Assembly: GCF_000497245.1 (NCBI RefSeq) | Contig: NZ_AWTC01000004.1 | Location: forward strand, 760-64,759 | Reading direction: 5' to 3' | DNA: 64,000 nucleotides | From: Sporolactobacillus laevolacticus DSM 442 | GTDB taxonomy: Bacteria; Bacillota; Bacilli; Bacillales; Sporolactobacillaceae | Part shown: positions 9,518 through 18,214 of the stretch, piece after piece | Layout: each line of letters begins with the position of its first letter | How positions within the stretch are numbered: position 1 is the stretch's first letter | Translations under genes and position numbers: made by a program | The notes under the pieces: model-generated | The model's input: the letters and a program-made list of their open reading frames with translations, nothing else | The model's database searches: none | What the model was told of the DNA's origin: nothing

Positions 9518-10276
9518 TTAATATTGGATGAGCCCTTGGGCTTTCAATGTATCTAGCATCTTTCTCTTGTTTTCCGATTGTTCTGCGGATACTGCCTTTG
9601 CGATTTGATTGGTAAACGTGTCTACTCGGCGGTTCGCATCACGCAAATCATAATATTGATTGACGTCGTGGTCGTAGGCTTTTAATTTTTCCGAAGGCTG
9701 TTCGATTGGTTGATATTCATTTTCGTGATAGACTGCTTCTTTTGGAAGGCGCGGCTTAAGTTGCGGGGACTGGTTTGGATAACCGATGGCGATACCGAAT
9801 GCAGGAAATGTGTATTTCGGCAGCTTTAAAAGATCAATGACTGCTTGAGGATCATTCAAGATACTGCCGAGGTAAACGGCACCAAGGCCCAAGCTTTCTG
9901 CGGCGATCACGAGATTCTGAGCGGCAATGACCGTATCACTGAATGCTCTAAAGAAGAAATCGGTAGAGCCCAGGATATCAGTAGGCTGTTCCTTTGCTTC
10001 GGCGATCTTCGCGTTTCGGTTCATGTCTACAACGAATACGAAGAGACGATCTGCTTCGGCTATGTAGTGTTGATTGCCTATTTTCGCTAGAGCCTGCTTC
10101 TTTTCTGGATCAGTAACACCAATAATTGAATATTGCTGGAAAAAGTTGCTGGTCGATGCATGTTGCGCAGCACTGATGAGTAGATCCACTTGTTCCTGCG
10201 GAATCTGTTGATCGGTGAAACTGCGAATACTGCGGTGATTTAATTGCAATTTGATTGTTTCATTCATGCTCATCAT
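9518..10276 (-). CDS. FMN-dependent NADPH oxidoreductase, nitroreductase family (NfrA-like)
   Basis: Oxygen-insensitive NADPH-flavin oxidoreductase/nitroreductase of 252 residues. The N-terminus RSIRSFTDQQIPQEQVDLLI with the following STSNFFQQYSII is the family FMN-binding start, LVIAAESLGLGAVYLGSI (about 120-137) is the second flavin/dimer block, and GIAIGYPNQSPQLKPRLP the third. It likely reduces quinones, nitro compounds or free flavin. Followed by the ABM gene in the same direction. A TATATATATA stretch at 10320-10335 may belong to its promoter. The exact start is uncertain because three Met codons lie close together. Confidence 0.85.
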   Translation of the reverse strand: MMSMNETIKLQLNHRSIRSFTDQQIPQEQVDLLISAAQHASTSNFFQQYSIIGVTDPEKKQALAKIGNQHYIAEADRLFVFVVDMNRNAKIAEAKEQPTDILGSTDFFFRAFSDTVIAAQNLVIAAESLGLGAVYLGSILNDPQAVIDLLKLPKYTFPAFGIAIGYPNQSPQLKPRLPKEAVYHENEYQPIEQPSEKLKAYDHDVNQYYDLRDANRRVDTFTNQIAKAVSAEQSENKRKMLDTLKAQGLIQY

Positions 10277-10468
10277 AAAGGACTCGCTTTCATTTAAGAT
10301 GGAGAACTCGCTAGGATCGCTATATATATATAAATGATTGATCCTGTAGATTTGCTTTTGGTTTTTCTGTAGTGATTATATCATGTCCGCGCCAGTGATT
10401 AGTGTATGAAAAATCCACCGTATCGGTTGGTTGTCATTGGAGACAGACACAGACAACCCGGTTAAGAC

Positions 10469-11761
10469 TCACTTTGTCCGGATATACGCTGTGTTTTTAC
10501 CTCTACCCACTGTTTGGATCAAACCCTTACGCGTAAGTTGTTTGAGAATGCGGCCGGACATCGTTTGAGAAACCTGCAAAATGTTTTCTACATCTCTTCT
10601 GCTGATTTTCATTTTCTTCTCCACCAGATTAATCACAGCCTGTTCCTGTTCAGAAAGATCACTTACTTTATTGATTACATTCTTGTTAGGAAGGGTAATT
10701 TTAAATGCATTATCGGATACTTCAAACTTTGGTTTTACTGGGAAATCGTAATAACTTCTGATCATTTTAGGAACTCCTGTCCCATAAGCTTCTACCAGCT
10801 TTAGGAGATAGAAAATACGAGCCAATTTCTCGTTTCGTGTCATCGAAACACCAAGCATCATATCTTCAATTGAGATTCCTTTGACTAAACCACCAATTGA
10901 AACAAACTCGATACGGTCGTCAAAAATACTGAGCAAAGTACTTGCGCTATAAGCATAATCTCTATGAACCAAAGAGTTGAGCAGTGCTTCTCGTAGGGCA
11001 TCCTCAGGGTAATCTCTGCGATCTACACGGTGAAGACCGGAAAATTCTGCGCGAATACGATTGTACTGAGAAATATATTCATAAACCTCATTAAGTTGTC
11101 TGAGCAAAGAACCTCCAAATTCACGACGATCTTTGAACACCGCTTTGTCTGTCCCTTCAAAAACGGCAGCTTTAATGGTATGCGCACATTGATCGGACAA
11201 CAGCACACCGAGATTTGTGTAAAGTCCGTCTGCATTCACTAAATTTAAGGTTTTATATTGACTTGTGCCAAAGAGAACTTGTCTATCCATAAATTCTTCA
11301 TTTGCAGCTTTGAAAGTCAAATTCTGATTAAGTGATCGCGTGGTTTCATAGCTGTCACCATCTGTTTCCTTGATCATTCTTCTTATGGCACTTTCAGTAG
11401 CGGGAACGGAGGAAGGACCTTGACGGATAAACACACCTTCCGGACGCATTCCTTTTCCTGAAAGATAGTAAGGACTTTCCGTTCCTTTCTGTATCGTTAC
11501 TTTTATTACAATCTTTCCTTCTATAGATTCAGTTTTGCAGGAAGTAAATAGTGTGATATCGGGTTTAATCGCATCTCTGATCATATTTGTCAATTTCAGC
11601 ATTTCTCCATCCGGATTTTGTACACCGATAATTTCACCGTCATCCCCAATTCCTACATAAATCGTTCCTCCATCTGTATTGGCGAAAGCAACAACTGTTT
11701 TTCGGAGATCATCAACAAACTGTCTTTTCAATTCGAGTGTTAAACCTTCTGTAAATTTCAT
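10469..11761 (-). CDS. AlbA_2/Schlafen-domain transcriptional regulator (RecG-like HATPase_c_4 and winged helix)
   Basis: Domains: AlbA_2 (Schlafen AlbA-like DNA/nucleotide-binding) at about 1-110, with LELKRQFVDDLRKTVVAFANTDGG and the GD-rich turn IYVGIGDDGEIIGV; a HATPase_c_4 domain at about 235-330 with ALREALLNSLVHRDYAY; and a C-terminal winged helix (about 375-430, ISRRDVENILQVSQTMSGRILKQL). Proteins of this build are putative regulators often annotated as RecG-like. ATG at 11761 follows GGGAGG. Its own promoter holds four direct copies of TTCTAACACA plus one inverted copy, which suggests autoregulation. Confidence 0.8.
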   Translation of the reverse strand: MKFTEGLTLELKRQFVDDLRKTVVAFANTDGGTIYVGIGDDGEIIGVQNPDGEMLKLTNMIRDAIKPDITLFTSCKTESIEGKIVIKVTIQKGTESPYYLSGKGMRPEGVFIRQGPSSVPATESAIRRMIKETDGDSYETTRSLNQNLTFKAANEEFMDRQVLFGTSQYKTLNLVNADGLYTNLGVLLSDQCAHTIKAAVFEGTDKAVFKDRREFGGSLLRQLNEVYEYISQYNRIRAEFSGLHRVDRRDYPEDALREALLNSLVHRDYAYSASTLLSIFDDRIEFVSIGGLVKGISIEDMMLGVSMTRNEKLARIFYLLKLVEAYGTGVPKMIRSYYDFPVKPKFEVSDNAFKITLPNKNVINKVSDLSEQEQAVINLVEKKMKISRRDVENILQVSQTMSGRILKQLTRKGLIQTVGRGKNTAYIRTK

Positions 11762-11778
11762 ATGAAACCTCCCGACCT

Positions 11779-11848
11779 TTCTAACACATATTCTAACACA
11801 TATTCTAACACATTCTAACCATTCTTATTCATTGAAAGTGTTAGAATA
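11779..11848. promoter_or_regulatory. Tandem operator: four direct and one inverted TTCTAACACA repeats
   Basis: TTCTAACACATA occurs at 11779-11790 and 11791-11802, TTCTAACACA at 11803-11812, TTCTAACC at 11813-11820, and the inverted form GTGTTAGAATA at 11838-11848. The array begins 18 bases upstream of the AlbA_2 regulator start and overlaps its likely minus-strand promoter, so it is a strong candidate binding site for that regulator. Confidence 0.6.
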
Positions 11849-12089
11849 GTATTAAGGAGCATACAAGTTGGTTTATGGGATTCGAAGGTTCATCCATTAG
11901 TTCGTATCTGTGCAAACTCCAGTATGATGCTCGATTAAATCATTTGAAATTCCGGTGAATTATTTTACGATATTTACGAGACCTTAACAAAAACAAAATA
12001 ATCTTGTTTTACACTATTTAGTGAAATCGTTTTTTCGTGATTCAAGATTCTACGTAGTTTGTAAAGGTAACGAGGGGAGATTTACCAAT

Positions 12090-13544
12090 ATGATCAGCCG
12101 AATAACTGAAAAGAGCCTAATCTTTATTGAAAAATATTTTTATTTATTTGCGCTCATTGAGTTGCTCATTCTTCTCTTTAACCTTTATTACAACTTGAAT
12201 CTACCGAATTTGAAAAGTTGGGATGAGTCGCGGCACGGAAGCAATGCTTTCGAAATGTTAAAGCAGCACAACCTTATCGTGAATTATTATCGCGGCATGC
12301 CGGATTATTGGAATTTAAAGCCACCATTGGCTAACTGGTTAATTATGATGGGTTATCAGTTGTTTGGTTACAATGCGCTAGGGCTCCGATTCTTTTCGGG
12401 TCTATGTATGGTGATTATTGAGATTGCTCTGATCCCGTTTATGAAAAACCGATACGGGAGTTTAGCTGCATTAATTACCGGCGCTGCGTTTCTTTCATGC
12501 GCACCGATAATATTGAATCATTGCGGGCGTACGGGCGATCCTGATGCTGTATTTCTATTGTTTTTTACGCTATCCATGTTGAGTTTGATGAAGATGGACC
12601 AGAAAATGATTTACTTTTATCTGAGCGGATTGTTCTTTGCATTTGCATTCCTGGCAAAGAGCTGGCATGCCATGTCCATTGTGATCATTATCGGACTGGT
12701 CATTTTGTGCGGAGGAAAGCTCAGAAAAATAAGCATTCGTCAATACGGTTTGTTTTTCTTATGTGCGGTTCTTCCAATCCTTCTTTGGGCATTAGCTCGA
12801 TACTTCTATGACGGTATGACCTTTTTTAAAGCTATGATTCAATATGATCTATTAAAAAGGAGTACGCTTGCCATTGAGCATCATCGAGAACCGCGATGGT
12901 TTTATTTTCATTTTATTTTAACGCATTATACGTATTGGTCTCTGCTCGTGTTCGGAACGTTGACCGCATGTCTTACTTTGCTGAATCGGGAACGATTTAG
13001 TCGGCATAAATCTGCTATTATTCCAATTTTTTTCTGGCTGATTATCCCTTTTATCATTTATACGCTATCGAAAACAAAGCTTTTTTGGTATATTTGCCCT
13101 GTATTTCCTGCACTAGCCATATGTGCCGGACTATTCACAGCGCGATTAATACGAATGAAAAAGACCGGATTAACCGTATTCTTGATTGCTCTTCTTGTTT
13201 TATCTTTTTACGGATCGGAAAAATATATTGTACATTCAATTACAAGACAACGACCGGCAGACATTCAGCTAATCTTCCAAAATGCAGAGCGCGATGCGCA
13301 TGTTAAGCAAATGAATGTCTATCTTGGGGATCGCTTGACTTGGCAGCAGAGCACATACTTGTCAGCTTTGCTCTATGGTCAATTTAAACCCCGAGATGGC
13401 GGCTTATCTGCCTTTGCTCGCGCTCATGATAACAAGAGTCTTTTGCTCCTTTCAAATAATGTGGAAAATAAACGAATGATTGCATCGAAGCACTATCAGA
13501 TAGTGACGAGCAATACCGGTTATTATTTGATTAAGAAAAAATAG
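12090..13544 (+). CDS. PMT/GT39-family integral membrane glycosyltransferase
   Basis: ArnT/PMT-type GT-C glycosyltransferase with about 10-12 membrane helices. The first external loop holds the acidic motif KSWDESRHGSNAFEMLKQHN (about residues 42-61) followed by LKPPLANWLIMMGYQLFGYN, which are the usual catalytic and acceptor-side blocks; RTGDPDAVFLLFFTLS matches the next conserved region. It probably moves a sugar from a polyprenyl-phosphate donor to an envelope acceptor. ATG at 12090 behind GAGGGGAGA is preferred over the upstream GTG at 12021, which has no ribosome site. It stands alone, so the acceptor is unknown. Confidence 0.85.
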   Translation: MISRITEKSLIFIEKYFYLFALIELLILLFNLYYNLNLPNLKSWDESRHGSNAFEMLKQHNLIVNYYRGMPDYWNLKPPLANWLIMMGYQLFGYNALGLRFFSGLCMVIIEIALIPFMKNRYGSLAALITGAAFLSCAPIILNHCGRTGDPDAVFLLFFTLSMLSLMKMDQKMIYFYLSGLFFAFAFLAKSWHAMSIVIIIGLVILCGGKLRKISIRQYGLFFLCAVLPILLWALARYFYDGMTFFKAMIQYDLLKRSTLAIEHHREPRWFYFHFILTHYTYWSLLVFGTLTACLTLLNRERFSRHKSAIIPIFFWLIIPFIIYTLSKTKLFWYICPVFPALAICAGLFTARLIRMKKTGLTVFLIALLVLSFYGSEKYIVHSITRQRPADIQLIFQNAERDAHVKQMNVYLGDRLTWQQSTYLSALLYGQFKPRDGGLSAFARAHDNKSLLLLSNNVENKRMIASKHYQIVTSNTGYYLIKKK

Positions 13545-13649
13545 AGTGCCGATGCGATTTATTTCGATTCCACCCAAGTGAGTCGCTTTGATTGGGGTTG
13601 AAAATGTGTTCTATGGTGTTGTTTTTAAAATTTTATATAAACCTATAAA

Positions 13650-13663
13650 TGAAAGCGCTTTAT
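13650..13663 (+). promoter_or_regulatory. Possible cre (CcpA) site in the 500-base gap before the type VII locus
   Basis: TGAAAGCGCTTTAT matches the cre consensus TGNAANCGNTTNCA except in the last bases. Between 13545 and 14039 there is no gene. A weak promoter (TTCCAA 13764-13769, TATACT 13786-13791, spacer 16) is the best candidate to start the type VII operon. I see nothing else convincing in this gap. Confidence 0.3.
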
Positions 13664-14039
13664 TTTAGGAGTAGTAAAAAAGTCTGGGTATATCTTGTCG
13701 AAGGTTGTCGGCAAATCTTTGCTATGCGGGATTTTTCGGGGTTTTTCAGGAGTTTAGACCGTGTTCCAATCTGCCGTTCTTCTACTATACTTTTCTCAAG
13801 AAATAAAAAAACATCGTTTATATGACCTGCACCTTCACCTCAGAAGACATCTTCATTTATTTATTTATTCTTTCTTACTCGACGCAAGCATCCCTAATCA
13901 AGCGGAAAACCGTCATTGACGGCTCACATAATGGATCTTCCGCTAAATACGCGCGCTTCTTGTGCACAACGCGGAAGTCACCACATCATGTGGAAGTTCC
14001 GGCATGCACATGCATGCAACAAAACAAGGAGGTTTTATC

Positions 14040-14333
14040 ATGGCAGGACAAATTCGTTTAACTCCGGAAGAACTGCGCAGCTACGCCGCAAAATATGGTC
14101 AGGAATCTTCAAACACAGGCGAATTGATCGGCCGGTTGGATGGCATGATTAATCAGCTTGCCCAAGTTTGGGAAGGCGCGTCAAGCCGGGCATTCAAGGA
14201 TCAGTATGAACGGCTTCGTCCATCCTTCCAACAGATGCAGCAGCTCCTCGAAGATGTCAATCATCAGCTTGCGAAAACAGCGAGCATTCTGGAAGACACC
14301 GACCAGCAGATTGCCGGACAAATCAACGCATAA
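14040..14333 (+). CDS. WXG100-family type VII secretion substrate (EsxA/YukE-like)
   Basis: 97-residue helical-hairpin protein. The turn carries WEG (QVWEGASSRAF, about residues 42-52), the defining WxG motif, between two amphipathic helices. ATG at 14040 follows AAGGAGG at seven bases; the longer frame from 13962 has no site. WXG100 proteins are exported by the YukE/EssC machinery, often as partners of LXG toxins. It is first in the cluster with YwqH-, YwqI-like and LXG genes, separated from them by a hairpin that probably lets it be made in excess. No yuk/ess machinery lies in the window. Confidence 0.9.
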   Translation: MAGQIRLTPEELRSYAAKYGQESSNTGELIGRLDGMINQLAQVWEGASSRAFKDQYERLRPSFQQMQQLLEDVNHQLAKTASILEDTDQQIAGQINA

Positions 14334-14343
14334 TTCACTGAGA

Positions 14344-14376
14344 AAAGTCGGGCTCTGGAGAGGAGTCCGACTTTTT
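14344..14376 (+). terminator. Intra-operon terminator/attenuator after the WXG100 gene
   Basis: AAAGTCGG-CTC pairs with GAG-CCGACTTT across a short loop and runs into TTTTT (14371-14376). Its place between the WXG100 gene and the next gene suggests partial termination, giving more WXG100 than downstream products. Confidence 0.75.
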
Positions 14377-14399
14377 GCCATGAAAGGAGGTGCGCCTAC

Positions 14400-14828
14400 A
14401 TGGGGGCATCTGAAACATTAAACGCAATTTTCCGCACGCTGGCCCATCAGTCGGCGGCGGTGGACGATAAAATTGACCGGTTAAAACGGGCAAATCGAAG
14501 GCTGGGTCAGGAACAGGCCGCAAGTGTTCATGCTATCCGCAACCTGACACAACCGGAGCTCGGTGCAGATTGGACGGGATCTCGAGCACGTACGTTCCAG
14601 AAAAAGCGAGAAACCGCGCATGATGCGATGAAGGCCAAACTGACCGATGATGTGGACGGTTATCAGCGGCGGATTGAGGCCAAAATCCATGAACTGCAGC
14701 TGGAAAACGACTTTCTCCGAGCGACCAATGCCATGGCGCGTGAAGCGGGCACGCTGCTTCACAAAGGTGAAAAAGCCGCAGATGCTCTGGAACATAAATT
14801 AGCCACAATAAAAGGGCGGTTATTCTAA
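14400..14828 (+). CDS. YwqH-like DUF5082 protein
   Basis: 142-residue, mostly helical protein with long heptad stretches (EAKIHELQLENDFLRATNAMA, about 97-117) of the DUF5082/YwqH type found directly before YwqI and LXG toxin genes in Bacillus. It contains DWTGSRARTFQKKR near 57, a WxG-like turn. Likely a targeting or adaptor partner of the LXG protein for type VII export. ATG behind GGAGG; its stop overlaps the next ATG by one base (TAATG). Confidence 0.8.
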   Translation: MGASETLNAIFRTLAHQSAAVDDKIDRLKRANRRLGQEQAASVHAIRNLTQPELGADWTGSRARTFQKKRETAHDAMKAKLTDDVDGYQRRIEAKIHELQLENDFLRATNAMAREAGTLLHKGEKAADALEHKLATIKGRLF

Positions 14829-15082
14829 TGTATCAGATTGAATTAAACCACAGCGTGGTGAGCGGGCGCATTGATGAGGCGGAGCAGGCACTCGGCCAGG
14901 TCACACGTCCTTCATCCACGTCATCGGGAAGAAACCGACTGGCCGTGACCGCTGCTTGGCAGGATGGGGAACAGATGATGGTACAGCTTCTGTCTGCGTA
15001 CCTTGCCGGGGTACGGAAGAACATTGCCGATACGCGTGCCAATGTTAACCTGCTGAAACGGCAGGACGAGGTGATCAAATGA
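14828..15082 (+). CDS. YwqI-like DUF5344 protein
   Basis: 84-residue helical protein, DUF5344/YwqI-like, placed between the DUF5082 gene and the LXG toxin exactly as in ywqH-ywqI-ywqJ. Small helical partners of this kind bind the LXG N-terminal helix and help present it to the secretion machine. Overlaps both neighbours (one base upstream, four bases ATGA downstream), so the three genes are translationally coupled. Confidence 0.8.
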   Translation: MYQIELNHSVVSGRIDEAEQALGQVTRPSSTSSGRNRLAVTAAWQDGEQMMVQLLSAYLAGVRKNIADTRANVNLLKRQDEVIK

Positions 15083-16770
15083 GAATAAATTCAGGCGGTG
15101 CGGGGTCTGCAGGAGACACAAAAACCTATGATTCCGAATCGCTCATCTCAGCGGCTAATGCGCACGCCAAACAGTACGAGACATTGAGAAGCCAATTCCA
15201 CACCTTAAGGACAGCTTTTATCCAAATCGCTAATATCGGTTCGGATTTTCAGGGACAGGGTGCTGAGGCAATAAAAAGCTTTTACTCCGCACAAGTCAAT
15301 GTGGTGGACGCCTGGCTGCGGATGATTGACAAGAAGATTGCTTATTACCACGATGTTGCCGGTACGATTGATAACAAAAACCTCGGCGGGAACACGCAAG
15401 TTCAGGTTCCTTTTCTGAATGAAGACCTGTCCCGAGGCTACGCACGCTCAAAAGAAATGATACGTGAGCAGCGTGACGACATTTCCAAAATTTTATCCAG
15501 CATCTCCGACCTGGTGCCGATCAACGTTTTTTCAAATCACGAGGTCGATCAAGCGCTCGACGCTGCTGAAGAGAAACGTGCTCAAAATGTTCTCGATGTC
15601 CAGGAATTCGATCAGAACCTGACGAATGAATACCGGCAGGTGAATGAAGATTTACCCTATATTGCTTCTCTTTACGGGGAGCTGATCAACGCCACCCATC
15701 AAGGTGCTGATGTTCAGCCGATGCATTTTAACGCTCATGCTTATCATGACAGCAAGATCTTTCAAGTTCAGGACGAGATGGCGAAGGAAACTCAGAAGTA
15801 TCTCAAGATCAAGAAGCAGCAGGAAAAGGCGAAAGAGGTAGAGAAAACTTCAGAGAAAGATCCTATCGAAAGCCTTGCCGCGGCAATTGAAGGCAAAGTG
15901 GCGGACACCGTTGATCAGGTTGTTGAAGAGGTCAAGAAGGAGACAACACAAGCTGGAAGAACTGCCGGCGAAATCAAAGATGAAGCAGAGAAAATGGCCA
16001 ACTCTTCAGCGGTTCAGGGTGTTGTTCATTTTACTGTTGGTGCCGCCGATCAAGTTATTGAAAACAACACGGGCTTAAAGATTGGTCACCAAGATGAATG
16101 GGATCAGTTCAAAGCCTATAAAAGCGGTGAAATTGCTGGAGATGTGTTCTCTGCTTTTGAAGGGGTTGCGGAAATAATCGGAGGCGGAGGCATCATAGCG
16201 GGTGGTACTACTGTTTCCGTTGCTGGTGCCCCCGAAACCGGCGGAGTTTCCCTCATCATCGAACCCGGTGTCCTTGCATTGGGGGCTGCCGAAATTGGCC
16301 ATGGCAGTTTCGTCACAGCGAACGGGTTTAGCAACTACGCCAAAGACATCAAAGATCTGAAACAGGATATTTCTGTTGAAAAGACGGGTGGGGGAGTTAA
16401 TAAAGCAGGTGTTCAAACAAGTAAAAAGCTTCAAAATGTAGAAGGGTATACGCCATCTAAAATTAATGGCAATGGAGATATGTTGAAACGAACTTACACC
16501 ATTGAGGGGAAACAAATTGTAATTAATAGCGGGCATGGATTTAGGGCACAAGGCCATAAAACAGGAAGTGTACGAGATATAGGATCAATGGATGAAATAG
16601 AAACTAAAATCTTAGATGATATAAAATTATATATTAAATCAAATGGTAATATTCCTAATGTTCCTCAAAAAATTGAAAGAGTAGTAGAAGTAAATGCAAG
16701 AGAAGTTGGATATAATCTAACTAGAACAAGTGATGGTGTAATCAGAGTTTCTACGTATTATCCTAAGTAA
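15079..16770 (+). CDS. LXG-domain polymorphic toxin, probable RNase-type C-terminal domain
   Basis: Secreted antibacterial toxin of 563 residues. The LXG export domain covers about 10-225 (TYDSESLISAANAHAKQYE at its start, a long helix through SLYGELINATHQGADVQPMHF). A charged linker (about 240-310) and a Gly/Ala-rich hydrophobic segment (about 345-410) follow. The last ~80 residues are a separate module starting near INSGHGFRAQG (His486) and ending GVIRVSTYYPK (Arg556, Thr559, Tyr561); a start His with a terminal R-x-T-x-Y pattern suggests a BECR-fold endoribonuclease, but that is inference. Base composition turns clearly more AT rich from about 16430, as expected for a swapped tail. The immunity gene follows after 13 bases. 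Confidence 0.85.
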   Translation: MRINSGGAGSAGDTKTYDSESLISAANAHAKQYETLRSQFHTLRTAFIQIANIGSDFQGQGAEAIKSFYSAQVNVVDAWLRMIDKKIAYYHDVAGTIDNKNLGGNTQVQVPFLNEDLSRGYARSKEMIREQRDDISKILSSISDLVPINVFSNHEVDQALDAAEEKRAQNVLDVQEFDQNLTNEYRQVNEDLPYIASLYGELINATHQGADVQPMHFNAHAYHDSKIFQVQDEMAKETQKYLKIKKQQEKAKEVEKTSEKDPIESLAAAIEGKVADTVDQVVEEVKKETTQAGRTAGEIKDEAEKMANSSAVQGVVHFTVGAADQVIENNTGLKIGHQDEWDQFKAYKSGEIAGDVFSAFEGVAEIIGGGGIIAGGTTVSVAGAPETGGVSLIIEPGVLALGAAEIGHGSFVTANGFSNYAKDIKDLKQDISVEKTGGGVNKAGVQTSKKLQNVEGYTPSKINGNGDMLKRTYTIEGKQIVINSGHGFRAQGHKTGSVRDIGSMDEIETKILDDIKLYIKSNGNIPNVPQKIERVVEVNAREVGYNLTRTSDGVIRVSTYYPK

Positions 16771-16783
16771 AGGGAGTGATTAC

Positions 16784-17194
16784 TTGAAGCCATATGAGCT
16801 TGCTTTAAAACTACTTGATTTGTCTGAAAAAAATTGGTTTGATTATAGCCAAAAAGAAAGAGCCAATCTAGAATCTGAGTACAATCATTTGATTGAGTTG
16901 TTTATAAAAAGTATAAAAAGCGAAAGTGATAGAGCAGTAATTCAATCGATTATCGAATTAGAAAAGAAAAAATTATTTTTACCTACTAACTGTCTAATTA
17001 ATTTATACAAGCAGGCTTTAAGCCTATCCGATGAAAAGATTGAATTGTTAAATGAATTTTTATCCTTCTTGGATTTATACAGTCCTGATTGGGATGTTGA
17101 AGTAGATAATATTAAAAATGCACTTAAAAATAGAAGCATAACAGATGCCTACGATTTAGCAATGCATGTTTCTGAAACGAAAGATTTTTGTTAA
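16784..17194 (+). CDS. Putative immunity protein for the LXG toxin
   Basis: 136-residue helical, soluble, acidic protein without recognisable domain. TTG at 16784 follows AGGGAGTG. Its place directly after the LXG toxin, its AT-rich composition like the toxin tail and its small size make it the likely cognate immunity protein that protects the producer from the C-terminal domain. No family assignment from sight. Confidence 0.6.
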   Translation: MKPYELALKLLDLSEKNWFDYSQKERANLESEYNHLIELFIKSIKSESDRAVIQSIIELEKKKLFLPTNCLINLYKQALSLSDEKIELLNEFLSFLDLYSPDWDVEVDNIKNALKNRSITDAYDLAMHVSETKDFC

Positions 17195-17225
17195 TGGATA
17201 TTAAGAACTACTTTCCTAGGATCAT

Positions 17226-17335
17226 TATCATGTGCATAATCCCAACAGCACAGTCAAAAAAGGTTATTACCTAGATGTTAATGGTAGCCAAGTATCAAAA
17301 GGTTAGAAAGCATCACATATAGAATCCGCAGGAGG
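17226..17335 (+). pseudogene. Remnant of a second toxin C-terminus
   Basis: Translates in one frame to HNPNSTVKKGYYLDVNG, followed by SQVSKG and a stop, then KASHIESAGG. The wording is like the last residues of polymorphic toxins and it sits immediately before a broken immunity gene, so it is probably the tip of a displaced toxin cassette. No start and no upstream domain are present. Confidence 0.35.
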
Positions 17336-17341
17336 AGATTC

Positions 17342-17663
17342 ATGGAGCTTTCAAAGTTTATTAAAGACTATACCCTTCATGATAGTCTCGTAAAAAAATA
17401 GAATATGATAAGGCGAAGAGGCAATTAACATTAACTTTAGATTTATGTCAATGGAAACATTCTTTTTATAAAGAAACAGATCCAGAAATGCAGCTTGGAT
17501 TTTTAATTTTTTCAGATGTCGTTTCTATAAAATTGAACCTGAATTGTACGAGCTGGATAGTAGTGAAGTATTAGAAGTTGAAGTCCGACCATCTGATGGA
17601 AAAAGCGAATGTATTAAACTAGTCATTGAAGGTTTGGACGATGTAATCGTGATCAATATTTAG
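17342..17663 (+). pseudogene. Frameshifted immunity-type gene
   Basis: Begins MELSKFIKDYTLHDSLVKK and hits a stop in a run of A (17391-17401). In the next frame it continues IEYDKAKRQLTLTLDLCQW to FSDVVS, where a second shift restores VEVRPSDGKSE to DDVIVINI and a stop at 17663. Two shifts in about 107 codons make it non-functional. A shorter, more decayed copy of the same start lies at 19363-19434. Ribosome site GGAGGAG is still present. Confidence 0.65.
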
Positions 17664-17808
17664 TCTAATAAAGTTGAATGGAAGATATCAAACGTGGATG
17701 GATAAGAGTCACTTTTAAATGAACTGAAAAAAAACGATCTACTTGCGTAAACTTCGTAATTGATCGTTTTTTTCTATGGCTAGATCATTAATGAATGTTA
17801 CTTTTTAG

Positions 17809-18197
17809 TCGCATTATGATTTCTTAGAGCGGTACGGTATTGATCCTGAAACCGGACGAAAACTGAGTGCCGCAGAACGTGTAGAAGCCGGAGCCATGGC
17901 TGCTTCCACATTCATTCCGATTATTGGCTGGTACGGCAGAATCGCCAAAGGCGGCGAGTCACTTTATAAAACGGCGAAAGGTTTGGAAGCTGCCGACCAA
18001 TCCCTGAAAGCATATGATCAGGCGAGCCGAACCTTGAAGATGTCTACAACAACGACTTATAAATAACTGAGAGAATAACAACTGTTAAAGACCAAAACGG
18101 AATATTTGAGTGGATTGTTGACCCGACCAAAGGAGTAAATCATAGAAGATTTATTCCTAATGGACATATTACAGGTTCTCCAAATCAAAGACCATAA
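17809..18197 (+). pseudogene. LXG toxin fragment: pre-toxin linker plus toxin tip, frameshifted
   Basis: Starts without a start codon at HYDFLERYGIDPETGRKLS, a pre-toxin (PT-TG-like) linker with STFIPIIGWYGRIAKGG, as found in polymorphic toxins. It stops at 18064-18066. A shifted frame carries ERITTVKDQNGIFEWIVDP and VNHRRFIPNGHITGSPNQ, ending at 18197, which is a distinct toxin tip. The intact DUF2247 immunity gene follows, so this is an orphaned toxin cassette kept with a working immunity gene. Confidence 0.65.
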
Positions 18198-18214
18198 GGT
18201 TAAAGGTGATAATA

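Noticed and set aside
10427-10461. Hairpin GGTTGTC/GACAACC as terminator of the AlbA_2 gene
   Set aside because: The stem is real but no T-run follows directly on the minus strand, so I did not list it.
13822-14061. Small frames before the WXG100 gene
   Set aside because: They lack ribosome sites and end inside or overlap the WXG100 gene, whose ATG at 14040 has a strong site.
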